From contig JAZOMO010000036.1 in the NCBI GenBank assembly GCA_045654025.1, forward strand, positions 1 through 17,938: a stretch of DNA of 17,938 nucleotides, given 5' to 3'. The notes below the pieces were generated by a model that saw only the letters and a program-made list of their open reading frames with translations, was not told where the DNA came from and searched no databases. The first letter of the stretch is position 1, and each line of letters opens with the position of its first letter. Positions 1-7,096 of this stretch are shown in pieces. A program made the position numbers and the translations under genes. Origin of the DNA: Scatosoma sp045654025. GTDB taxonomy: Bacteria; Bacillota; Clostridia; Christensenellales; Borkfalkiaceae.

Positions 1-498
1 GGCGGCGGTGAAGAAGACGGCGGCGAAGATGACGTACCTGTTGAATTGCCTCCCGAAGGCAAGCTGGTGACGAGCCTTTACAAGGACGCAGAAACTACGC
101 AAGAGCTGGCGGTTGTGGAGAATTTCATGACGGAAGGTAACGTTGCATACGGCAAGGACGACTTGGGTGACGGCAGAACGAATTCGGGCACGATGTATAT
201 GACGCTTTCGTCTGTCTACATGCAAGAACTGTTTGCAGATGAAACGGTTACTGCAATTACGTTTAATATCATTCTTTCGACGGGCACTGCGAAGATTCAA
301 CGTGGTAAAGGCGCGGAAGATTTGACGGTGAACGCAACCTCGAATGATGGCGAGTATTATATCTACGAAGTCATGATTACGAGGGCTCATTACGAAAAGT
401 ATGGTGTAACGCAAGACTTGTTGCTTCGCTATACGGGTGGCGGCAACTCTACCTTCTTCTACGTAGACAACCTTACTTTGGTAAATGAGGAAGAGTAA
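1..498 (+). CDS. C-terminal fragment of a probable secreted or surface protein, 5' end outside window
   Basis: The reading frame is open from base 1, so the true start lies upstream; the TTG at 46 is not needed as a start. The visible 165 residues begin with an acidic glycine-rich linker (GGGEEDGGEDD), then about 145 residues alternating in polarity like a beta-sandwich, ending in FFYVDNLTLVNEEE. A closing strand of the type YVDNLTL is common in carbohydrate-binding modules of extracellular glycosidases and surface proteins, so a C-terminal CBM-like domain is a reasonable inference; the catalytic or main part cannot be seen. It lies on the same strand 163 bases ahead of a sugar-binding lipoprotein gene, which would suit a secreted polysaccharide-acting enzyme. 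The family is not identified. Confidence 0.7.
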   Translation, partial: GGGEEDGGEDDVPVELPPEGKLVTSLYKDAETTQELAVVENFMTEGNVAYGKDDLGDGRTNSGTMYMTLSSVYMQELFADETVTAITFNIILSTGTAKIQRGKGAEDLTVNATSNDGEYYIYEVMITRAHYEKYGVTQDLLLRYTGGGNSTFFYVDNLTLVNEEE

Positions 499-556
499 AA
501 TATACGCCGCAGTACGGTGTGCAAAAAGAAAAATATTGTGTGACAGGTATATGCAA

Positions 557-579
557 CAGCGATGTGTTTAACATCGCTG
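557..579 (+). other. Perfect 9-bp stem-loop ahead of the ABC transporter genes
   Basis: CAGCGATGT and ACATCGCTG form a perfect inverted repeat around the loop GTTTA. No T-tract follows directly, so it is not a normal intrinsic terminator. It could be an mRNA processing or stabilising hairpin, or an operator for a dimeric regulator such as a LacI-type protein; the sequence does not decide. Confidence 0.5.
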
Positions 580-583
580 GGGC

Positions 584-621
584 GTATCCCAAGGATGAAT
601 GAAAATAGGTTGGGTATTTTT
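584..621 (+). terminator. Possible weak terminator or attenuator
   Basis: GTATCCCAA (584-592) can pair with TTGGGTAT (610-617), with one bulged T, around a 17-base loop, and the 3' arm runs into TTTTT (617-621). It separates the partial gene from the lipoprotein gene at 662. The stem is weak, so partial read-through or regulated termination is as likely as full termination. Confidence 0.3.
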
Positions 622-661
622 ATTTGAAAGCACATAAAAAAATAAAAAGAGAGGTAAAAAG

Positions 662-2416
662 ATGAAAACAAAAATAATAGCAGTTTCAATGGCTACTTTG
701 ATGGCTTGCGGTACGCTTGCGGGCTGTGACATGATTGAATATAAGCCGGCGGAGGATGCGACCAAGACGTACTTGTATATCGATACTCCCGTGGGCGGAT
801 TTGGCACGGGTTATCTCGAGAAGGTGGCACAGGAGTTTATGGCGGCAAATTCCAAGAAATCCTATGCAGAGGGGAAAGAGGGCGTTGTCATCGAAGTAAG
901 CGCTTCCAGCTCGAATAACGCTGATGGCTTTAAGGATAGCGTTAAAAACGCTCCTTCGGACATTCACGTAGTAGAGGGTTTGTATTACACGGATTTGTTG
1001 AATGAAACGGGATCTAGTCTTGTTATGGAATTGACTGACGTTGTACGCGCGACGTTGTCGGATAATAAAACAATCGAGAGTAAATTGAATACCGAACAGA
1101 AAGACGTTCTGCAGGATAATGGCAAGTATTATGCCCTTCCGACGTTTGCAGGGTATACGGGTCTGACCTATAATGCTGACTTGCTTGCGGACAACAATTT
1201 CTATTTTGCAAATTCTGACGATACGGTTTCTAACGAAATTTCTTCGTACACGAACAAAGCGTATACTGGTAGACGTTTTATTGAAGATGAGGATGAACAA
1301 AAATCGCCCGGACCTGATGGAATCTTGGATACCGATGACGATGGTTTGCCTTCCTCTTACGAAGAATTCTTCTATTTGTGTGATAAAATGCAGGATGACA
1401 AGATTACTCCGTTGATTTTTTACAATGGACACTATACCAACTACTTATTCCAAGAGCTGTTGTGTGCTGCGTCCACGTCGGATGCCCTGAAGTCTATGTT
1501 CTCGTTTGATTCAAATGGTAATGGGGTCGAGGTTATTACCGGTTGGAATCAAGATTCTTCGCCGAAACTGGAGAATGTTGTGATTACGCAAGATAACGGC
1601 TATTATTCGACGATGTTGTCGTCGAGATATAAGGCGTTGAAGTTCCTCAATCACTTATCTACCTATAATCACGGCTCGTATATTTACGGTGACTCCAGAG
1701 GTAAGAACTTAACCAACACTGGTGCTCAAGAAAAGTTTATGGAGAGCTACTTGAACGACCAGGATTCGATACCTAGCATAGGTATGCTTTTGGAAGGGGT
1801 TTACTGGTATAACGAAGCGGTTAAGGCAAGAAACACCCTTGCAGGCATTTACGGTCAGGAAGCGGCGAATATGAATCTTAAGTATATGCCTTTGCCTGCA
1901 CAGGAAACTGGTACGGTGCAGGAAAACAAAGGTACGACGCAGTTGGTTGCGGATGCGATGCAGTATTACTTGGTTGTTAATGCGAAGCTTGCAAACAACC
2001 CTGAAAAGTTGGCGCTTGCAAAGGATTTCCTGAAATTCATGTATACGGATACGATGTTGCAGGAAATGACGCTTGTTTCTGGTATTCCGTTTGCTCTCAA
2101 TTATCAGTTGACGGACGCGCAATACAAATCTATGAATACGCTGTCGCAGAGTTTCTGGGACGTTTACGAAAAAGCAATGAAGGCTGATTCGTATCTTACC
2201 TGTATCGGTACTTCCACTGTATTCAAGAGAAATACGGCTAGATTCTCCTTTAAATCCACAAACGATGCGTTTACCGCTACGGTAGACGGCGCGGAAACGG
2301 GCGATATATTGTCCTATTTCTACAATAAAATGAAGCAAAACGCATCTTATTCGGTAGAGGCAGTCTTTAACGGAATGTGTATTTCGAGTGAGGCGTGGAA
2401 GGAATACAATAAATAA
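662..2416 (+). CDS. ABC transporter sugar-binding lipoprotein
   Basis: Extracellular solute-binding protein of a carbohydrate ABC importer (family 1 type), expected to be lipid-anchored outside the membrane. The signal peptide is visible: positively charged start, hydrophobic stretch, and lipobox L19-A20-G21-C22, with Cys22 the predicted lipidated residue. At 584 residues it is longer than usual for the family (about 400-450). Part of the excess is an acidic insertion near residues 205-235, containing D219-G-I-L-D223-T-D-D-D-G-L-P and resembling a calcium-binding loop, followed by the SSYEEFFYLCDKM region. The ATG at 662 sits 5 bases after a GAGAGGT ribosome binding site and gives the intact signal peptide. 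The two permease genes follow directly, 15 and 12 bases apart, which supports a three-gene importer. The ligand is unknown; the downstream deacetylase suggests an acetylated or amino sugar. Confidence 0.92.
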   Translation: MKTKIIAVSMATLMACGTLAGCDMIEYKPAEDATKTYLYIDTPVGGFGTGYLEKVAQEFMAANSKKSYAEGKEGVVIEVSASSSNNADGFKDSVKNAPSDIHVVEGLYYTDLLNETGSSLVMELTDVVRATLSDNKTIESKLNTEQKDVLQDNGKYYALPTFAGYTGLTYNADLLADNNFYFANSDDTVSNEISSYTNKAYTGRRFIEDEDEQKSPGPDGILDTDDDGLPSSYEEFFYLCDKMQDDKITPLIFYNGHYTNYLFQELLCAASTSDALKSMFSFDSNGNGVEVITGWNQDSSPKLENVVITQDNGYYSTMLSSRYKALKFLNHLSTYNHGSYIYGDSRGKNLTNTGAQEKFMESYLNDQDSIPSIGMLLEGVYWYNEAVKARNTLAGIYGQEAANMNLKYMPLPAQETGTVQENKGTTQLVADAMQYYLVVNAKLANNPEKLALAKDFLKFMYTDTMLQEMTLVSGIPFALNYQLTDAQYKSMNTLSQSFWDVYEKAMKADSYLTCIGTSTVFKRNTARFSFKSTNDAFTATVDGAETGDILSYFYNKMKQNASYSVEAVFNGMCISSEAWKEYNK

Positions 2417-2431
2417 GATAAGGTTTTTATT

Positions 2432-3358
2432 ATGGCTATTAAGAAGAAACGATTAGACAAAAAAGTATTCTTTTACATAGGCTTGTTGGCGTTGCCGTTA
2501 TTGCAATTTGCCATCTTTTACGTCTATGTAAATTTTAACTCATTCATCTTGGCTGTGCATGAGTACAACGTGGACACTCATCGATATGATTTTGTCTATT
2601 TTGATAATTTCGTGAAGGTTTTCGAGGATATATTCGTAAACGATAAAGTTGCTTTTGGGATACGGTTTAGAAACTCGCTGTTCAACTACTCAATGACGTT
2701 GATTGTTGGTCTTTGCGGCGCTTTGGTTTTCTCGTATTACATTTACAAAAAGAAATTCTTTTCGGAAGGCTATAAAATACTTCTGTTCCTTCCTCATATT
2801 ATCCCGAGTATCGCGTTGATTTCTATGTTTAAATACTTTATCGATGGTGGTGGTGTTACCATTGTCAATGATATTTTGCATTTAGATCATTTGGGATTAG
2901 ACTCCTTTTTGACCGATGACCGCTATAATTATACGACAGTCTTAACCTTCTCGCTGATTATGGGCTTCGGTACACAGGTTATGATGTATTTGGGGGCAAT
3001 GAATAAAATCAATCCCTCAATTACGGAAGCAGCAGATCTGGACGGCATCACCTTCTTTAAGGAATTTTGGTATATCACGTTGCCCAACGTTTTCCCTACG
3101 ATTGCGACGTTCCTCGTGGTAGGCTTGACCAGCTTTTTCACGGCAGATATGGGTGTTTATGCAATGTACGGCGAAGGGGCTTTGCCTACGAATATTCAAA
3201 CAGTTGGGTTCTTTCTGCATAAAGCAATCGTCAGCGCATCGGCAAACCCTGCACAATGGGGCTACCTCTCTGCCTTTGGGCTTTGCTGTACGTTTATTGT
3301 TGCGCCTTTGACCTATTTCTTGAAGCAGTTCTTGGATAAAGCGGACCCGGTGGCGTAA
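2432..3358 (+). CDS. Sugar ABC transporter permease (MalF/UgpA/LacF type)
   Basis: First membrane subunit of the importer. About six hydrophobic segments can be seen near residues 13-35, 78-100, 115-135, 170-190, 228-250 and 280-302. The cytoplasmic EAA loop that docks the ATPase is at residues 199-206 (EAADLDGI), followed by the usual TLPNVFPTIA. The length (308 residues) and the short N-terminal part fit the UgpA/LacF group rather than the longer E. coli MalF. Start: ATG at 2432 with an ATAAGG ribosome binding site about 7 bases upstream. It lies between the binding-protein gene and the second permease and surely works with both. No ATPase gene is present in this cluster. Confidence 0.93.
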   Translation: MAIKKKRLDKKVFFYIGLLALPLLQFAIFYVYVNFNSFILAVHEYNVDTHRYDFVYFDNFVKVFEDIFVNDKVAFGIRFRNSLFNYSMTLIVGLCGALVFSYYIYKKKFFSEGYKILLFLPHIIPSIALISMFKYFIDGGGVTIVNDILHLDHLGLDSFLTDDRYNYTTVLTFSLIMGFGTQVMMYLGAMNKINPSITEAADLDGITFFKEFWYITLPNVFPTIATFLVVGLTSFFTADMGVYAMYGEGALPTNIQTVGFFLHKAIVSASANPAQWGYLSAFGLCCTFIVAPLTYFLKQFLDKADPVA

Positions 3359-3370
3359 TGGAGGTGAAAT

Positions 3371-4306
3371 ATGGAAAAAAGTAAAAAATCTATTTCGCCT
3401 ACAGCGATTATTTTAGGTGTGCTTTTGGCGGTATATGCGATTGTCATCATGGCTTTGCTTTACTGGGGCATAATCACTGCGATGAAACACCATCGCGACT
3501 ACTTCACGGGGAGAAACTATTTGGGCTTGCCCAGATTGTATACGACCGAAGCAGGGCCTCTCTTGGCGCCTTGGGAATGGGCATTTGGCAATTTTTTAAG
3601 CGTTGCGCAGTACTTTGATATAGAAGTATATAGACAGAGCTTGTCAACCCAAATTACTGTAAAATTCCCTATGCAGGCAATTTACACGGTTCTCTATTCG
3701 GTAGGTTGTGCCTTCTTTGCGACCCTTTGCCCCTGCATCGTGGCTTATGCAACGCAGAAGTTTAAATACGGCTTTAATAAGGTGGTTGACGTCATCGTTA
3801 TTATCAGTATGACTGTGCCTATTATCGGTGCGCAGGCATCCATGCTGTCTTTGATGCACGGTATCGGGATTTATGATAGTTTCCTTGGGCTGTATATGCA
3901 GAAGTTTAACTTCGGGAATATGTACTACCTGATGTTTTCGGCGATATTCAAAGGAGTTTCTAAGGAATATTACGAGGCTGGGTGTATAGACGGTGCGTCA
4001 GAATGGAAAATCTTAACGAGAATAGCAATTCCTTTGATTTTGACGTCGTTCGGGCTTGTGTTCTTGTTAAACTTCATTACCTACTGGAACGATTATAATA
4101 CGTTGCTTATTTACGCGCCTTCCCACCCGACGATTGCGTATGGGTTGTTTAAGGTAATGACGGATTCCCCCGGAGATACTCCGCGCGGGCAGACTGTTGT
4201 GCAAATGGCAGGATGTATGATGATCACCATGCCCGTTCTCGCGTTGTTCGTCATTTTTAGAAACAAACTGATGGGCAATCTTACGCTTGGCGGTGTAAAA
4301 GAATAA
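3371..4306 (+). CDS. Sugar ABC transporter permease (MalG/UgpE/LacG type)
   Basis: Second membrane subunit of the importer, 311 residues, with about six predicted helices (near 12-38, 98-125, 138-160, 178-196, 225-242 and 278-300). The EAA loop is at residues 202-209 (EAGCIDGA), followed by the typical ILTRIAIPLI stretch. A strong GGAGGTGA ribosome binding site precedes the ATG at 3371. It starts 12 bases after the first permease, so the two are translated from one message. The large loop between helices 1 and 2, residues about 40-95, is usual for this group. With no ATPase nearby, energy is probably supplied by a shared MsmK/MsiK-type ATPase encoded elsewhere, as is common in Gram-positive sugar importers. 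Confidence 0.93.
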   Translation: MEKSKKSISPTAIILGVLLAVYAIVIMALLYWGIITAMKHHRDYFTGRNYLGLPRLYTTEAGPLLAPWEWAFGNFLSVAQYFDIEVYRQSLSTQITVKFPMQAIYTVLYSVGCAFFATLCPCIVAYATQKFKYGFNKVVDVIVIISMTVPIIGAQASMLSLMHGIGIYDSFLGLYMQKFNFGNMYYLMFSAIFKGVSKEYYEAGCIDGASEWKILTRIAIPLILTSFGLVFLLNFITYWNDYNTLLIYAPSHPTIAYGLFKVMTDSPGDTPRGQTVVQMAGCMMITMPVLALFVIFRNKLMGNLTLGGVKE

Positions 4307-4331
4307 CGGTATACGAATAACGAAATATAGA

Positions 4332-4373
4332 AATATGCACCACGAGGGTTATCTGCCTTTGACGGTGCATATT
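4332..4373 (+). other. Intra-operon stem-loop between transporter and catabolic genes
   Basis: AATATGCACC (4332-4341) and GGTGCATATT (4364-4373) form a perfect 10-bp stem around a 22-base loop. The following CTATACGTTTTGTTG is T-rich but has no clean run, so full termination is unlikely. A partial terminator or a processing hairpin that sets transporter and enzyme expression apart would fit the 116-base gap. No convincing promoter was found downstream of it. Confidence 0.5.
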
Positions 4374-4422
4374 CTATACGTTTTGTTGTTTTACAATCTG
4401 AAAATATAAGGAAGGATAGAGT

Positions 4423-5127
4423 ATGAGAGTATTAGCCATCGGGGCACACCCCGACGATATTGAAATTGCTTGTAGTGGCACGCTTGCAAAATGCGTAAAG
4501 CGTGGGGATACGGTCATCGTATGCCACGTTTCAAGCGGCAATTTAGGTCACGTTGTCATTCCGCCCGATGAACTTCGCGTTATCCGCGCGAACGAGGCGA
4601 AGAGAGCAGGCGCGCTTGCAGGGATTGAAGTTCTCTGCGCGGGCTTTGACGACCTTGAAATCTACGACAACAACAAAGAGGCGAGGGACAAGCTGGTGGA
4701 TATTATTAAGTACGCAAATCCCGACTTTATCATCACGCACAACCCCGACGATTATATGCCCGACCATACGGCGGTGGCGCGTTTGGTGTTCGATGCAAGC
4801 TTTACGGCGACCTTGCCCAACTACGCAAGCAAGCACAAAGAGCCTGCAAAATTAGTGCCTATCTACTATATGGATACGTTGGCAGGGGTGAACTTTAATC
4901 CCACCGAATACGTGGATATTTCAGACGAAATCGACCTGAAATTGCAGATGCTGGAATGTCACGAAAGCCAACTTGTATGGATGCGTGAGCACGACGGTAT
5001 TGACTTTGCGGACATGGTAAAGACTTGTTCAAGATACCGCGGTTATCAATGCGGCGCGGAGTATGCCGAAGGCTTTAGACAGTGCCAAGTGTATTTAAAG
5101 GGTACGACGAAACGTTTGTTGCCGTAA
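4423..5127 (+). CDS. PIG-L/LmbE-family zinc deacetylase
   Basis: Zinc-dependent N-deacetylase of the family that includes MshB, BshB and GlcNAc-PI deacetylase, which remove the acetyl group from N-acetylglucosaminyl compounds. The diagnostic AHPDD motif is residues 8-12; H9 and D12 with H115 (in PDYMPDH-like context, residues 109-115) are the expected zinc ligands and D11 the general base. The length of 234 residues is normal and there is no signal peptide, so it acts in the cytoplasm. The start ATG at 4423 follows AAGGAAGGA. Its neighbours are a NagB-like protein, a sugar kinase and an aldolase, which suggests deacetylation of an imported N-acetylated sugar rather than thiol (bacillithiol) synthesis. 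As established knowledge, some Bacteroides proteins fuse NagB and PIG-L domains, which supports a functional link. The true substrate is not known. Confidence 0.9.
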   Translation: MRVLAIGAHPDDIEIACSGTLAKCVKRGDTVIVCHVSSGNLGHVVIPPDELRVIRANEAKRAGALAGIEVLCAGFDDLEIYDNNKEARDKLVDIIKYANPDFIITHNPDDYMPDHTAVARLVFDASFTATLPNYASKHKEPAKLVPIYYMDTLAGVNFNPTEYVDISDEIDLKLQMLECHESQLVWMREHDGIDFADMVKTCSRYRGYQCGAEYAEGFRQCQVYLKGTTKRLLP

Positions 5128-5178
5128 AAACGGGGAAGCCGAGACACTAGAATATATACATAAAAAAGGAGAACGATT

Positions 5179-6126
5179 ATGAACTTTAACAGCACGGTAA
5201 AAGGCAGTGAATTAGAAGGTTTCTATCCTGCAGGTTGGGATTTTGATAAAATCGACGCGTGCATTGACGCGCCCGAAAAAATTACGGAAAGACAAGCGCA
5301 CTGGAATGCTGGCTTTACGCCCGTACAATGCAATAGCCTTGGCGAATTTGAAACGTACATGGGCCACGAAATTGCGATGCAAATCAAGCTTGCGAAAGAC
5401 CGCAAGGAAAAGATTGCTTTCATTTTGCCCGTAGGTCCTATGGGTATGTATAAGTGGGTGGTGTACTTCCTGAAGGAATGGAAGGTTTCCTGCGAACACG
5501 TCTACACCTTCAATATGGACGAATGGGCGGACAGCGAAGGCAACACCCTTGCGCCCGATAACAGCGGCGCGTTCCAGTATGCTATGGAACAAGCGTTGTT
5601 CAATCCCCTTGGCGAATTGACCGTACCCAAGGCGCAGAGAAACTTTGCGACGAAAGCAAACCTGCCTACCTATCCCGAAAAGATTGCGGCTTTGAAAGCA
5701 GAAGGCGCAAAGCTTGTACTCGTTTACGGTATCGGCAGAATGTGTCATATCGCGTTCTGGGAACCCACCTTTGCGGCGGACTATGCAACTGCAGAGGAAT
5801 GGGAAAAAGCTCCTTACCGCATTGCGGCGAAGATTCACCCGTTGACGGTAGAGCAGAACGCTTTGACCAGCTTTAAGTCGCGTACGACCCTCGTGCCTTG
5901 CCGCGCGAACACCATCGGCCCTGGCCTCTTCTTGCAGGCAGATTACGCAATCGGTGGCGCAGACGGTACGCTTGGTCGTGGTATGCAATGGCAGGGGATG
6001 TCCTTGTGGATGACTTTGCGCTACGGCAAAACGCCTTGGATTACCTCGTCCTATATCCCTACGCTTGCAGGCAGATTGTTCTTCTTGAAGGAGCTTGCAG
6101 GTCCGCTTGTGGCAGAGTGCAACTAA
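5179..6126 (+). CDS. Divergent NagB-like (glucosamine-6-phosphate deaminase/isomerase fold) protein
   Basis: The protein aligns by eye with NagB. FNMDEW at residues 111-116 matches the NagB FNMDEY motif that carries catalytic Asp72, and GIGRMCHIAFWEP at 184-196 matches GVGNDGHIAFNEP. However, the position of NagB Asp141 is Met188, while His143 and Glu148 are kept as H190 and E195. The phosphate-loop region (PTGGTP in NagB) reads PVGPMG, and no clear equivalent of the phosphate-binding lysine is seen near GGADGTLGRG. At 315 residues it is longer than E. coli NagB (266), with an extra N-terminal segment of about 45 residues. So the fold is recognisable but standard GlcN6P deaminase activity is doubtful. 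An isomerase or a deaminase acting on an unphosphorylated or unusual sugar is possible. AAAGGAGAA precedes the ATG at 5179. The PfkB gene starts 1 base after the stop. Confidence 0.8.
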   Translation: MNFNSTVKGSELEGFYPAGWDFDKIDACIDAPEKITERQAHWNAGFTPVQCNSLGEFETYMGHEIAMQIKLAKDRKEKIAFILPVGPMGMYKWVVYFLKEWKVSCEHVYTFNMDEWADSEGNTLAPDNSGAFQYAMEQALFNPLGELTVPKAQRNFATKANLPTYPEKIAALKAEGAKLVLVYGIGRMCHIAFWEPTFAADYATAEEWEKAPYRIAAKIHPLTVEQNALTSFKSRTTLVPCRANTIGPGLFLQADYAIGGADGTLGRGMQWQGMSLWMTLRYGKTPWITSSYIPTLAGRLFFLKELAGPLVAECN

Positions 6127-6127
6127 G

Positions 6128-7096
6128 ATGAAAAGCGGTATTGCAGTAGCAGGCAGTATTCTCGTTGATAAAATCAACGAGATTTCCGCATACCCGAAAT
6201 CGGGCGAGTTGACGCAGATTAAAAGCGTGCAAAAATCGGTGGGCGGTTGCGTGCCGAACGTCGCGATTGACTTAAAGCGCATTTGCCCCGAATTGACCGT
6301 AAAAGCGGTGGGGAAAATCGGCGATGACGAAAACGGGAAATACGTTGTAGACACGTTTACGAAAAACGGCGTAGACACGGCAAATATTTCCGTAGGCGCG
6401 GCGACGACGAGCTTTACCGAGGTAATGAGTATCACGGGCGGTCAACGCACCTTCTTCACCTATGCAGGTGCAAGCGCTGAATTCGGCGTAGACGACGTAG
6501 ATTTTGACGCTCTGAACGTGGAAATGTTCCATTTGGGGTATTTTCTTCTCTTGGATAAAATCGACAACGGCGACGGGTTGGAGCTGCTTAAAAAGGCAAA
6601 GGCGAACGGCGTAAAAACCTCGATAGACCTTGTCAGCGAAAATTCGGACAGATATACGCTTGTATTGCCCTGTTTACCGTACGTTGATAACTTGATTATC
6701 AACGAGGTAGAGGCAGGGGCTTTGACGGGGATTTCTCCGACGAAAGAGAACTTGGTCGAAATTGCCCGAAAATTAAAGGCGTACGGCGTGCAGGAGAGGG
6801 TGATTATTCACACCCCCGAGGTGGGCGTATGCGTGTCAGAAAACGGCGTTTCTTGCGTGCCTTCCTATGCGTTGCCTGAAAATTTCATCGTGGGCACGAC
6901 GGGGGCAGGCGATGCGTTCTGCGCAGGCGCGCTCATCGGTATCTACCAAGGGAAGACGGATAAAGCGATTTTGGAGTTTGCTTCCGGCGCGGCGGTGGCG
7001 GCGCTTTCGAGTGCAGATGCGACCAGCGGACTTCGTACGGAAAAAGAAATAAACGAGCTGTGTAAAGGCTTAAAAAGGAAAGAGATATGCTTGTAA
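6128..7096 (+). CDS. PfkB-family carbohydrate kinase
   Basis: ATP-dependent sugar kinase of the ribokinase/PfkB superfamily, 322 residues from the ATG at 6128. The C-terminal signature is clear: GTTGAGDAFCAGALIG begins at residue 256, with D262 the catalytic base and G259-A-G the anion hole. The N-terminal half has the substrate-binding GG(C)xxN pattern and TTSFTEVMS. The ATG at 6128 is preferred over an upstream in-frame TTG at 6095 because it gives the expected start MKSGIAVAGSILVDK and avoids a 32-base overlap. The gene begins 1 base after the NagB-like stop and overlaps the aldolase start by 10 bases, so translation is coupled. In this setting it would phosphorylate a ketose or ketose phosphate to supply the aldolase, like FruK or tagatose-6-phosphate kinase. 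The exact substrate cannot be read from the sequence. Confidence 0.88.
   Translation: MKSGIAVAGSILVDKINEISAYPKSGELTQIKSVQKSVGGCVPNVAIDLKRICPELTVKAVGKIGDDENGKYVVDTFTKNGVDTANISVGAATTSFTEVMSITGGQRTFFTYAGASAEFGVDDVDFDALNVEMFHLGYFLLLDKIDNGDGLELLKKAKANGVKTSIDLVSENSDRYTLVLPCLPYVDNLIINEVEAGALTGISPTKENLVEIARKLKAYGVQERVIIHTPEVGVCVSENGVSCVPSYALPENFIVGTTGAGDAFCAGALIGIYQGKTDKAILEFASGAAVAALSSADATSGLRTEKEINELCKGLKRKEICL

Noticed and set aside
499..661. Known riboswitch upstream of the transporter genes
   Set aside because: I compared the conserved cores I know (for example c-di-GMP, glycine, preQ1 and guanidine types) and saw no match; only simple hairpins are supported.
4383..4410. Possible promoter TTGTTG/TATAAG before the PIG-L gene
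   Set aside because: The -10 overlaps the ribosome binding site and would give an almost leaderless message; the spacing is 16 bases with a weak -35.
6095..6127. Upstream TTG start for the PfkB kinase
   Set aside because: It would overlap the NagB-like gene by 32 bases, its AAGGAG is only about 1 base away, and it adds residues not seen at the start of the family; ATG 6128 fits better.
5212..6435. 407-residue minus-strand frame
   Set aside because: It runs across two well-supported plus-strand genes, has no convincing ribosome binding site, and its translation is rich in Arg, Cys and Phe, as expected of an antisense shadow.
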